Assembly (NCBI GenBank): GCA_938036785.1
Contig: CALHWE010000014.1
Location: 1 to 64,000, forward strand
Reading direction: 5' to 3'
DNA: 64,000 nucleotides
Source: an uncultured Candidatus Saccharibacteria bacterium
GTDB lineage: Bacteria > Patescibacteriota > Saccharimonadia > Saccharimonadales > Saccharimonadaceae
Positions 1 through 7,287 of this stretch are shown here, piece by piece. Position 1 is the stretch's first letter; every line of letters begins with the position of its first letter. Made by a program: the position numbers and the translations under genes. The notes under the pieces were generated by a model. It made no database searches and had not been told where the DNA came from. It worked only from the letters and a program-made list of their open reading frames with translations.

Positions 1-1559
1 GTGATGCTGGTAGCGCGCAACTGTTTTATGGCCTGCACCACGGCGTCGAGGGTGACCGCGTCCAGGCCGGTGGTGGGTTCATCGAACAGGAGCACGCGGG
101 GGTTACGGGCGAGAGCCCGGGCCAGGGCGACGCGTTGCCGCTGCCCACCGGACAGGTTGAGGCCGGCCTCGCCGAGCGGCGTGGTGGGCAACTCCCCACC
201 CGGACCATACCCGCCCAAACGTTCGATAATGTCGGCGCAGGCGGCAGCGTCAAGGGCTGCTATCACCTGTTCATGAGGGATATCCCCGGTGGGATTAATA
301 TTCTCGGTAAGGGTTCCTTCGAACACACTCACGAGATGCGGGGTGGCGAGAACCTCGTCGAGCCCAGCGAGCAGATGATAGTCGCGGTAATTATCCTCGG
401 TGGGTTGCCACACGTGCAGCCCCGGCTCCAAGGCGGCGAGGAGTTCCTCCGCTTTGCGACGCTCCCTCGTGTCGTCCCCCGACTGCTCGGAGTCCGCCGC
501 CGTGGCGTCAATGAGATCGCTGATGCGGTCGCCGGCGGCGATGGCGCGCGCCCAGGTGCTCGATAACATGCCCATGGACATACCCAACGCCTGGAGCGCC
601 GGGCCGGCGATCATGGAGATGGACACCAATTCGCCCGGGGTAATCTCCCCCAGGTGGGCGAGCCAGGCGGCATAGCTGATGGTGAGAATGACCAGGAAGG
701 TGGGCACGAGCTGGCGGAGGAAATCCATGCCGATGGACACCCGCATGTCCCGCTCCATGGCATCGAGAACCGTGTCGCTGGTGGCGTCGAACCGGTGCTG
801 GGTGATTTCTACCGCCCCCAGACCTTTAACCACGCGAGAGCCTTGGGCGACGTCAGTAGCAAGACTAGCAAGCCCGGCCTCTACCTGGCGGCGGGCCGCA
901 GACACCCTGGTGATGGGCCTCGCGGTGAGTGCCGCGGCACCGGCGGTCAACAGCGCACCCACGGGCAGCAGCAGGGCGATCATCAGGGATATGGGGGCGA
1001 TACCGAAGGTCGCACCGATGAGATAGCCGGTCATCCTGACGGGGAATGCGGTGATTTCCCGCACGTCGGCGCAGGTTTTCGTGTCTGTGTCGACGGTGCT
1101 TAAGATCGTGCCCGGGCTGTGTCGAATGTCTCGGCTGCGCAGCAGCCTGCCGGTGAGGAAGAGCCGAGTGTTGTGCACCACCCGGGCGATCCCCACTTGG
1201 CTCATGCCCATTGAGATGGTTGCGCCCGCAATGCAAAGAAACATCAATGCGCACAATAACCCCAGCGACAGGAGGATTTCCGCGACATGGCCCGTGCCGA
1301 ACGTGGCGTCGATAACGCGGCCCACGACGATTGTGACGACGGCGCTCATGCCCGACCCCACACCCTGCATGATGACCTGCCATGTCACCGCCCCGGGGTA
1401 TGCCAACAGCATGTTGCTCGCCACCCGCCTACCACCATCCCACGTGTCGGGGCGGAGGCTGTGGTCGGTGGTGGGTGGTTGGTCTGGGGCGAACCATCGC
1501 CAGGCTATCCCCCGCCTGAGTGGTTTTGGTTGTGATTCTGATGGGTGCACTGTCATCAT
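1..1559 (-). CDS. ABC exporter half-transporter lacking Walker A (3' partial)
   Basis: One minus-strand frame stays open from an ATG at 1559 to the window edge (about 519 residues, C-terminus cut off). The N-terminal 320 or so residues form a type IV ABC-exporter membrane domain with hydrophobic segments and charged coupling-helix stretches. The nucleotide-binding domain has the signature LSGGQRQRVALARALA (near residue 470) and Walker B/D-loop VLLFDEPTTGLD (near 486). Where Walker A and the Q-loop should be, roughly residues 345-413, there is no GxxGxGK[S/T]; the segment runs from a charged linker straight to FEGTLTENI. A half-transporter of this kind would need a catalytically complete partner, probably encoded beyond the left edge. 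Base composition and codon use are G+C-rich, unlike everything after 2400. A second ATG at 1556 is equally possible as start. Substrate cannot be inferred. Confidence 0.85.
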   Translation of the reverse strand, partial: MMTVHPSESQPKPLRRGIAWRWFAPDQPPTTDHSLRPDTWDGGRRVASNMLLAYPGAVTWQVIMQGVGSGMSAVVTIVVGRVIDATFGTGHVAEILLSLGLLCALMFLCIAGATISMGMSQVGIARVVHNTRLFLTGRLLRSRDIRHSPGTILSTVDTDTKTCADVREITAFPVRMTGYLIGATFGIAPISLMIALLLPVGALLTAGAAALTARPITRVSAARRQVEAGLASLATDVAQGSRVVKGLGAVEITQHRFDATSDTVLDAMERDMRVSIGMDFLRQLVPTFLVILTISYAAWLAHLGEITPGELVSISMIAGPALQALGMSMGMLSSTWARAIAAGDRISDLIDATAADSEQSGDDTRERRKAEELLAALEPGLHVWQPTEDNYRDYHLLAGLDEVLATPHLVSVFEGTLTENINPTGDIPHEQVIAALDAAACADIIERLGGYGPGGELPTTPLGEAGLNLSGGQRQRVALARALARNPRVLLFDEPTTGLDAVTLDAVVQAIKQLRATSI

Positions 1560-1686
1560 TATTAACAGTAACAGCTTTGCCACCAACGGAATTTTGGGGA
1601 GTTTTACCTGCTGATTTGCCTTATTGTTGGTTTTTCGCTTAAAGTGTAGCGAGTGCCCAGCCGATATGGCTGAAACCACATCCTAA

Positions 1687-1775
1687 GCCCGGGTGGCGGA
1701 ATGGCAGACGCGCTAGCTTGAGGTGCTAGTGTCCTACTAATGGACGTGGGGGTTCAAGTCCCCCCTCGGGCACCA
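1687..1775 (+). tRNA. tRNA-Leu(GAG), CCA encoded
   Basis: Acceptor arms GCCCGGG and CTCGGGC pair, followed by discriminator A and an encoded CCA. The anticodon stem CTAGC/GCTAG closes a 7-base loop TTGAGGT, giving anticodon GAG. The long variable arm and the GGTTCAAGTCC T-arm fit a class II tRNA-Leu. It lies in the G+C-rich block and matches actinobacterial tRNA-Leu in style, unlike the tRNA-Leu(UAG) at 12553. Confidence 0.95.
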
Positions 1776-2400
1776 ACAAGCTCTTACCCAAACCTACCCC
1801 AGTCGAAAACGTCTGGGATGCAGTTCCAGATGATGAACAACGCTCACCCACCGGGGTGGGCGTTGTTCGTGTTGTGGAGCTCGTGGGCGCGGCGTCAGCG
1901 GTGGGCGGTGTGGTCGGCTTGTCGGGCTGAGCCAGGTGCTGCAGGTAGTGCGTGTGAGCGGCGGCGTGCAGCCTGGGGCTGGTTAGCTGGTCGAAGGGTG
2001 GGGTGAGCAGGGCGCTGAGGCGAGTGCCGGAGCCGGTGTCGGCGAGGTGGATGGAGTGAGGAACCGGGGCTGGCGCGTCAGCATCAGCAGCCCCTCCCCC
2101 GCTGGCATCGCCGAGTCCTTCTTCTCCAGCGCTGTCGCTGTGCTGTTCATCGTGTGCGCCCACGTCCTTGCCCGGCTGCTTGCCACCGTCGGTCGCGCCA
2201 TCGCCTGTGCTAGGCAAGATGACCCGACCGTCTTCATCGACTAGCGGGTTGACCAAGACCCGGTCGAAGAAGACTTGGTTGAGCAGCTTGCGCAGGTGCG
2301 GTGGGGCAGCCTGGTAGAGGCGGTGGCAGTCCTCGAGGAGGTCAAGGGCCTGGGTGAGGTGCTGGCGGACTTCGGCGGTGGTGGCGGTGGTGGCGGCTAG
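1726..2400 (-). pseudogene. C-terminal remnant of a serine recombinase
   Basis: Read on the minus strand from 2400, the frame gives a helical segment with LLEDCHRLYQAAPPHLRKLL, then NQVFFDRVLVNPLVDEDGRV, resembling the C-terminal end of actinobacterial large serine recombinases, where a coiled region precedes a final beta segment. An in-frame stop lies immediately upstream of 2400, exactly where base composition changes, so the catalytic N-terminal resolvase domain is absent. The frame stays open through a low-complexity tail and only stops inside the tRNA gene (1726-1728), so the true 3' end is probably earlier. The gene points toward the tRNA, the arrangement expected beside an attachment site of an integrated element. 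Family assignment rests on about 60 residues. Confidence 0.55.
1835..1868 (+). terminator. G+C-rich hairpin after tRNA-Leu(GAG)
   Basis: GAACAACGC pairs exactly with GCGTTGTTC and the stem continues through CACCC/GGGTG. There is no T-run, as is common for terminators of high-G+C bacteria. It probably ends the tRNA transcript. Confidence 0.6.
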
Positions 2401-2414
2401 CTAACCCCACCTAA

Positions 2415-2462
2415 CCTGGCAGGGGCCTTTTAGTCTTAAAATAAGCAAGGGCCCTTGCCAGG
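2415..2462. repeat. Inverted repeat at the composition seam
   Basis: CCTGGCAGGGGCC (2415-2427) pairs with GGCCCTTGCCAGG (2450-2462), 13 bp with one G-U, around a 22-base AT-rich loop. It sits 15 bases inside the seam between the G+C-rich block and the rest. It could be a terminator, an element end, or the inverted repeat that seeded an amplification chimera. Confidence 0.6.
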
Positions 2463-2502
2463 CCACCGCACATAAACTAAACTATGATAGGAAAGAAAAA
2501 AT

Positions 2503-3654
2503 ATGAATGGTTACGACTATATTCTCGCGGCTCTCTATCACATCAGAGGGCGTTTTAGCGACCTTCGTCCATTTATGCAGTTGCTGCCATTTGATGCTCG
2601 AGAATTACCATATTCTGCGCATGACGTTGCTGTAGCAATCGATCAGGCTCATGTCCAGATTATCAGGCGCGACAATATCTCTGAGAGCACGGTTTTAGAG
2701 CTACTGATTGATGAGGAGCTACAGCGCGTGAAGCACTGCATCCTCGATAGCTCCATTGCTGCTGAAATCGATCGACGAAAGGATATTAGAGCATGTTTAG
2801 CTCAAACTTTCGAAGAGGCAAAAACTATACTCGCGAAGCACAATATATCGATTGGCGAACACACTGCAGTTCATATCGTCGATATATTCCCATCGCCGTA
2901 CGAAGATCGCGAGTATGCCGTTATGGTGGCCGACAGCGGTGACTATGATGCGTATGGTATTCCTCAAGGAGTTTACTTCCTCGAACGGTATCTTCGTCCA
3001 TTCTACTCCGAATACCTAGCGTGCCATGAAATTGTTCATATCGCGCTCGGAACTTTAAGCCCAGACCTGATTGCGCACGGTCTTGAAGAAGGCATTGCCG
3101 AAGTTCTAGGAGCTTACTGTATAGCTACGCAGATTCTTGGAGCAGATATGACGCAGAATCTGTTCATTTACAATAGACTGGGAGGTGAATCTCATCCGCT
3201 CTGGGATCAATATCTGGATTTCACGAGGGCCGCCTCGCTTATCTATCGGAAGGTTGGTGATGAAGGTTTATTCGAACTTGTGAGGTTAGGTAGACAGGGA
3301 GTGAAGAATGCGGAAAAAGCGATTCTTAGTCAGAATATAAAGCAGTTATCAGTTGACGGTGTTCCTCCATCTCAGGACATGCAAGACAGACTTGACTTCT
3401 TGCTTAACAGTTTTCCTCGCTACTCAGTTGTTAGCCCACTTGCCTTTTATATCGCAAAATTCGTGAGGCCTGGCATGTCGGTGCGCGAGCTGGCTGCGCT
3501 TACACGCTGTTCTTACGATGATGTGATGAAGGGCTTAACGGAATTGGCTGATGACTACAGTCTCTTGAGTTTGCGCAAGGACGGTAGCGTGGTTATTTGG
3601 TCGGATGTGGAATTATACTATCGTACTGATGTGCTGCGCTACAGGGTAAGCTGA
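2503..3654 (+). CDS. HExxH metallopeptidase-like protein with winged-helix C-terminus
   Basis: 383 residues with no signal peptide, so probably cytoplasmic. Around residues 173-195 there is HEIVHIALG followed by GLEEGIAE, the spacing of a gluzincin (HExxH plus a downstream Glu ligand). The last 60 residues (MSVRELAALTRCSYDDVMKGL and a beta-wing) look like a winged helix-turn-helix. Peptidase plus DNA-binding domain recalls ImmA/IrrE-type regulators, but the order is peptidase first and I do not recognise the family. A TATGAT box at 2483-2488 lies 14 bases before the ATG, with AGGAAAG between. It is the first gene after the seam and is followed 33 bases later by a small membrane protein, probably in the same transcript. 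Composition is AT-richer than most of the window, consistent with accessory DNA. Confidence 0.7.
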   Translation: MNGYDYILAALYHIRGRFSDLRPFMQLLPFDARELPYSAHDVAVAIDQAHVQIIRRDNISESTVLELLIDEELQRVKHCILDSSIAAEIDRRKDIRACLAQTFEEAKTILAKHNISIGEHTAVHIVDIFPSPYEDREYAVMVADSGDYDAYGIPQGVYFLERYLRPFYSEYLACHEIVHIALGTLSPDLIAHGLEEGIAEVLGAYCIATQILGADMTQNLFIYNRLGGESHPLWDQYLDFTRAASLIYRKVGDEGLFELVRLGRQGVKNAEKAILSQNIKQLSVDGVPPSQDMQDRLDFLLNSFPRYSVVSPLAFYIAKFVRPGMSVRELAALTRCSYDDVMKGLTELADDYSLLSLRKDGSVVIWSDVELYYRTDVLRYRVS

Positions 3655-3687
3655 CGAGTTCGTGGCTGAAAGTTTGGGAACAGTACC

Positions 3688-3942
3688 GTGAATGAGACTA
3701 CAGACACCCTCCGGCGCAAAGTACATAAGCTAGAGCTAAAGTATGTATTTTTACTTCTCTTACTATTCACTGTATTGTTATTTGTCCTAGATGCGTGGTT
3801 TTCTACTATTCCGCAAAATGATTCTTCCATTGTTTTGCGATGGTTACATAAAATACCCTGGAATGCGCTTGCAACATCCGCTTTCTCCGCCACACTTATC
3901 GGATACTTCTACGAGCTTTATATGCGTGATTCCTACGGATGA
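3688..3942 (+). CDS. Small two-helix membrane protein, possibly truncated
   Basis: 84 residues from a GTG start (NETTDTLRRKVHKLE...). It has a charged N-terminus, a strong hydrophobic helix at about 18-38, and a second hydrophobic segment at about 58-78 ending in YFYELYMRD. Paired N-terminal helices ending in a Y-E-x2-x-R motif often lead into a longer cytoplasmic domain. Here a TGA follows, after which the same frame stays open for 58 more codons (to 4119), so the gene may be a truncated version of a longer protein. It probably shares a transcript with the HExxH protein upstream. Function unknown. Confidence 0.55.
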   Translation: MNETTDTLRRKVHKLELKYVFLLLLLFTVLLFVLDAWFSTIPQNDSSIVLRWLHKIPWNALATSAFSATLIGYFYELYMRDSYG

Positions 3943-4131
3943 ACGAGATGCGCCGCTGTGCTGCTGGCGGTCTTTAAACTCTCGTCATTTTATGGAGAAT
4001 TTAGGAAAGCCATTCAACCTAAAAAGAGGGTTGTGAGTGCTTACTCTGTTTTTGTTGACCCAACCGTGCCATCACCAGGCTGTATATATCCCCCATCAGG
4101 AAACATAAAACAGCCATAAGTACTCTAGCCT

Positions 4132-4776
4132 TTATCTTTGATCATTACTTTCCTGCTTCGATCTCACAAGAATTATACCAACGATACCAACAAGCAACAG
4201 CACTGCACCGCTAATGTAATCTGAATATACTTCAGGCCATGGCCGCACTATCGAGTATGGTATTAGTTTTCGAGTCACAATAGGCTCGAGAATTGCCCCT
4301 ATTGGCAGGATGAACCAAAATATACGCGATGACTTTTTTGGCAAAGCTGCAATCCAGCCGCATACCCCTAGTGGTGCACATAGTACAAGAGCAGCAATGA
4401 ACCAAAATGAATTCGTCATGAATATTGTGGAGCCATACACCCCAATAAGATAGCCAATACCGTAATGCAGTAGCAGTGTAAGCTCTGCAATGGCAGCGCC
4501 ACTGATCGCCGCTTTTACCAAGCCTTGAGACCTCCACCCTGCCAAGAATGGCAACGCCGCCCAGACGACACCTGCATTAAATAACTTACTAAATATCTTG
4601 CGGATACAAGAGTATAGCTGCCACTGCCCTTCCATTTCTTGTGGGAAGTATATGTTACTGACAAGCGATAGTATCGCTAATGCAAGGGATAGGAGAATGA
4701 CAGTCAGGTATTTATGGCGAATTGTTTGCATGGTCTGATCATAGGGAATTATTGAGTCGCCGTCAATCTGCAACAC
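4132..4776 (-). CDS. Polytopic membrane protein (DUF6518-like)
   Basis: 214 residues with about six hydrophobic segments and short loops, ending in a basic cytoplasmic tail. The chosen start is a GTG at 4776, preceded by AGAGGTG at good Shine-Dalgarno spacing; an internal ATG at 4731 has no such site. Size, helix count and the central YGIGYLIG/APLGVCGW region recall DUF6518 proteins, but I cannot confirm this from sequence alone. No catalytic motif is evident. It is downstream of another membrane protein on the same strand, 65 bases away. Confidence 0.6.
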   Translation of the reverse strand: MLQIDGDSIIPYDQTMQTIRHKYLTVILLSLALAILSLVSNIYFPQEMEGQWQLYSCIRKIFSKLFNAGVVWAALPFLAGWRSQGLVKAAISGAAIAELTLLLHYGIGYLIGVYGSTIFMTNSFWFIAALVLCAPLGVCGWIAALPKKSSRIFWFILPIGAILEPIVTRKLIPYSIVRPWPEVYSDYISGAVLLLVGIVGIILVRSKQESNDQR

Positions 4777-4841
4777 CCATCACCTCTTGCATTCAGCGCC
4801 ACCCATCATTATCGGGAGCATAATCACCCATTGTTAATTCA

Positions 4842-5720
4842 TCAATCAGGCTGCACATCATGCATTGCACCATCTTCATTCGAAGCTGTGGGAGGTACTT
4901 GAGCTTGTTCCTCCGCTTTTGCTGTTTGCTGTTCGGCAGCAATTTGTGCTCGCACTTGGCGTTCAATCTCGTACCGAAGCTGCTGCTCATTCTGTACTAG
5001 TGTATTTGGTTGTGCAGGTTGGAGGTAGCGCTGTACCTTCTCTAGATGTACCAAAATAGGCGTTACTATTAAACCAAATACAGTAAGTATACCAAAAACT
5101 ACCAAAAAACGTAGCGTACTTGATGTATCTCGCACATTAAACCATACCATACTCAAGCATGCCATACTTAAAAGACTGGCGCAAGTAACCGTCATCATTT
5201 TCATTCCTATGATGAAAGAGTTTTTGTTGGCGTATGACAAGGTCTTTACGCTAAGTGTAATGAGCAGTGCAATAATTAATGCTGTGAGCGTAAGCTTCGT
5301 CGTAATCGAGAGGAAGTCGCTGCATATTTGTGTCTGAACATGACCTTCGTAGTCATAGTTGCTATAGTCGCTATAATGTCTATTATATCGACTCCCCGTA
5401 CTGACAGAGGGGCGACAAAAACTAAGAAACCGATAGAGATTCCACTGGATAACAAACATACCAGTAAACCACTGAGCATTGAGGATGATCGACATAACGG
5501 ATAGAATTTTTATAACTATTCGGTTATCCGTAAGTCGCGATATATTGCTCATAGCAATTAATGATGCGATTGCGGCGCAAAACGTCGTGAATAGGATTCG
5601 CCAATCAATTTCTTGTGATAGTACTGCAAGAATCCCGAGAAGCGCGCACAATGTTAGTAAGCTGATTGACAGATAGAGCAGGATACTTCGCAGTTGTGCT
5701 AGAGGATAGGATTGTTTCAT
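4842..5720 (-). CDS. Six-helix membrane protein with cytoplasmic coiled tail
   Basis: 292 residues from the ATG at 5720. Six hydrophobic segments are visible, with a Tyr/Ser-rich extramembrane loop (YNRHYSDYSNYDYEG) between helices 3 and 4. The C-terminal 60 residues are charged and helical (NEQQLRYEIERQVRAQIAAEQ), probably a coiled coil in the cytoplasm, then end in an acidic tail. I do not recognise the family. The transcript appears leaderless. It may be cotranscribed with the next membrane protein (start 4776). Confidence 0.65.
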   Translation of the reverse strand: MKQSYPLAQLRSILLYLSISLLTLCALLGILAVLSQEIDWRILFTTFCAAIASLIAMSNISRLTDNRIVIKILSVMSIILNAQWFTGMFVIQWNLYRFLSFCRPSVSTGSRYNRHYSDYSNYDYEGHVQTQICSDFLSITTKLTLTALIIALLITLSVKTLSYANKNSFIIGMKMMTVTCASLLSMACLSMVWFNVRDTSSTLRFLVVFGILTVFGLIVTPILVHLEKVQRYLQPAQPNTLVQNEQQLRYEIERQVRAQIAAEQQTAKAEEQAQVPPTASNEDGAMHDVQPD

Positions 5721-5726
5721 GGCATT

Positions 5727-5754
5727 ATCATACACCATTTACTATCTATGTCAA
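5727..5754 (-). promoter_or_regulatory. Consensus promoter for a leaderless transcript
   Basis: On the minus strand TTGACA (5749-5754), a 16-base spacer and TATGAT (5727-5732). The -10 box ends 6 bases before the ATG at 5720, so transcription should begin at or next to the start codon. This also rules out the longer start at 5738, which would lie inside the promoter. Confidence 0.8.
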
Positions 5755-5768
5755 CTCACTTTAGTTAT

Positions 5769-7203
5769 TTAATACACCACCCCAGCCGGCAACGTCGTTG
5801 GGACTGCTGGTGACGCATCCTCAATCGACGCGCATGGGTATGAGCAGTAATCAACCGACAGGAATCCAGCTGAGCGATAGTTGCCACTAGCTTTTGCTCC
5901 ACCAAATGGGGCAGCAGTCGTTGCGCCAGTTAGTGGCTGGTTCCAGTTGATGATTCCTGCCTTTGTCTGGTTATAAAATGTTTCGTACTGCGCACGCTCA
6001 CGAGCGACAATGCCAGCGGCGAGGCCAAACTGCGTGGCATTCGCTTCAGTAATTGCCTCGGCAAATGTTTGTACTGTTGACACTTGAAGGAGTGGTCCAA
6101 AGATTTCTTCATCTGGTAATAGCACACCAGTGACATCGATCAACCCAGGACTAACAAAGTTGTCACCAAGCGTCGGGATTGGTTCAGCCGGAACGAGAAC
6201 ATGTGCCAGCTGAGACGGCGGCATGGTACTTATCAAAGAAGTGGCGAACTGCTCCATAATCGACCAACGGACCCATGAAAGGCGTCGGGTTGGTATCGAA
6301 CTGATTACCAACGACGATACTCTCAACCGCTTGACGAAGTGCAGGAATAAATTCGTCTGCAATCGCGCTATTGACGATAAGCCGCCGTGCCGATGAGCAG
6401 CGTTGGCCGCTTGAAATATAGCCAGACTGCACCGCAATGTGCACCGCGAGGCGTACATCATCATAATCCCAGATGACAAGTGGGCTATTGCCACCCATTT
6501 CGAGGGCGCAGATCTTGTCTGGTGCACCAGCAAGCTGCTTTTCGATCGACACGCCAGCCGCTCGACTACCGATGAAAAGGATGCCGTTTACCTGAGGGTG
6601 TGCAATAAGTTTTTGCGCTACCTCTCCATCGCCATGAATAACCTGAAGTACCCCATCTGGCAGTCCAGCCTGTTGCCAGAGTTGCGCGTAGTACTCACCG
6701 GCATATGGCACTTTCTCACTTGGTTTGAAAATCACAGTATTGCCAGCAAGAAGAGCAGGCATGACATGGCTATTTGGCATGCTCATTGGGAAGTTATACG
6801 GCCCCAGCACTGCCATAACACCGTGAGGCCGATAACGCGTCACCGACTGGCGTCCATTGACTTGTTTTGTAACTGTCTGAGCCCGTTGATCATAGGCGTC
6901 GAAGACCGCCTGTACTTTATTACCAAGTGATTTGACTTCGGTGCGTGCTTCCCAGAGTGGCTTGCCATTATCCTGCGAAATAATGCGTGCAGCATCTTCG
7001 CTATGTGTCGTCACTTGGTCAGCAAAGGCGCGGATAATGTCTTTGCGCGCATCAAGCGGTGTCGCCTCCCATGTTCGCTGTGCGCGTGTTGCGGTAGAAA
7101 CAGCCTGTGCGATTGCAGCGTCATCCGCAAGGTATCCAGACCAGATTGGTTCGTTGATGGCAGGGTTATGGGATATTATACGTTGATCGACACTCATATT
7201 CAT
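5769..7203 (-). pseudogene. astD: AstD-like aldehyde dehydrogenase, split by a frameshift
   Basis: NAD(P)-dependent aldehyde dehydrogenase most like N-succinylglutamate-5-semialdehyde dehydrogenase. The first part (7203 to about 6210) has the Rossmann region FKPSEKVPYAGE, the glutamate motif ALEMGGNSPL and the cysteine motif SSGQRCSSARR. The second part, in another frame, starts near HVLVPAEPIPTLGD and continues with SPGLIDVTG, DEEIFGPLLQV, FGGAKASGNYRS and ends in the AstD-like GFLSVDYCSYP. The first frame ends with an unrelated tail and TGA near 6184, so one single-base-type shift lies around 6195-6212. No other arginine-succinyl-pathway gene is nearby, so the substrate is uncertain. The start at 7203 follows AAGAGG. 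It could be a recent pseudogene or a sequencing error. Confidence 0.85.
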
Positions 7204-7287
7204 TAACCTCTTTCTTCCTCTATTTTATTGAGGCACGAAAAAGAAATCAATTGCTACAGATAGCAAGTATATTTCCTCCACAAAGTT

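Noticed and set aside
1726..1776. C-terminal peptide ending in EGGLEPPRPLVGH read from the minus strand
   Set aside because: It is the antisense translation of tRNA-Leu(GAG), a well-known annotation artefact, not protein sequence.
3940..3942. TGA read as a sense codon, as in Gracilibacteria or SR1
   Set aside because: TGA ends well-supported genes here (for example the HExxH gene at 3652-3654 and gatA), so the standard bacterial code applies.
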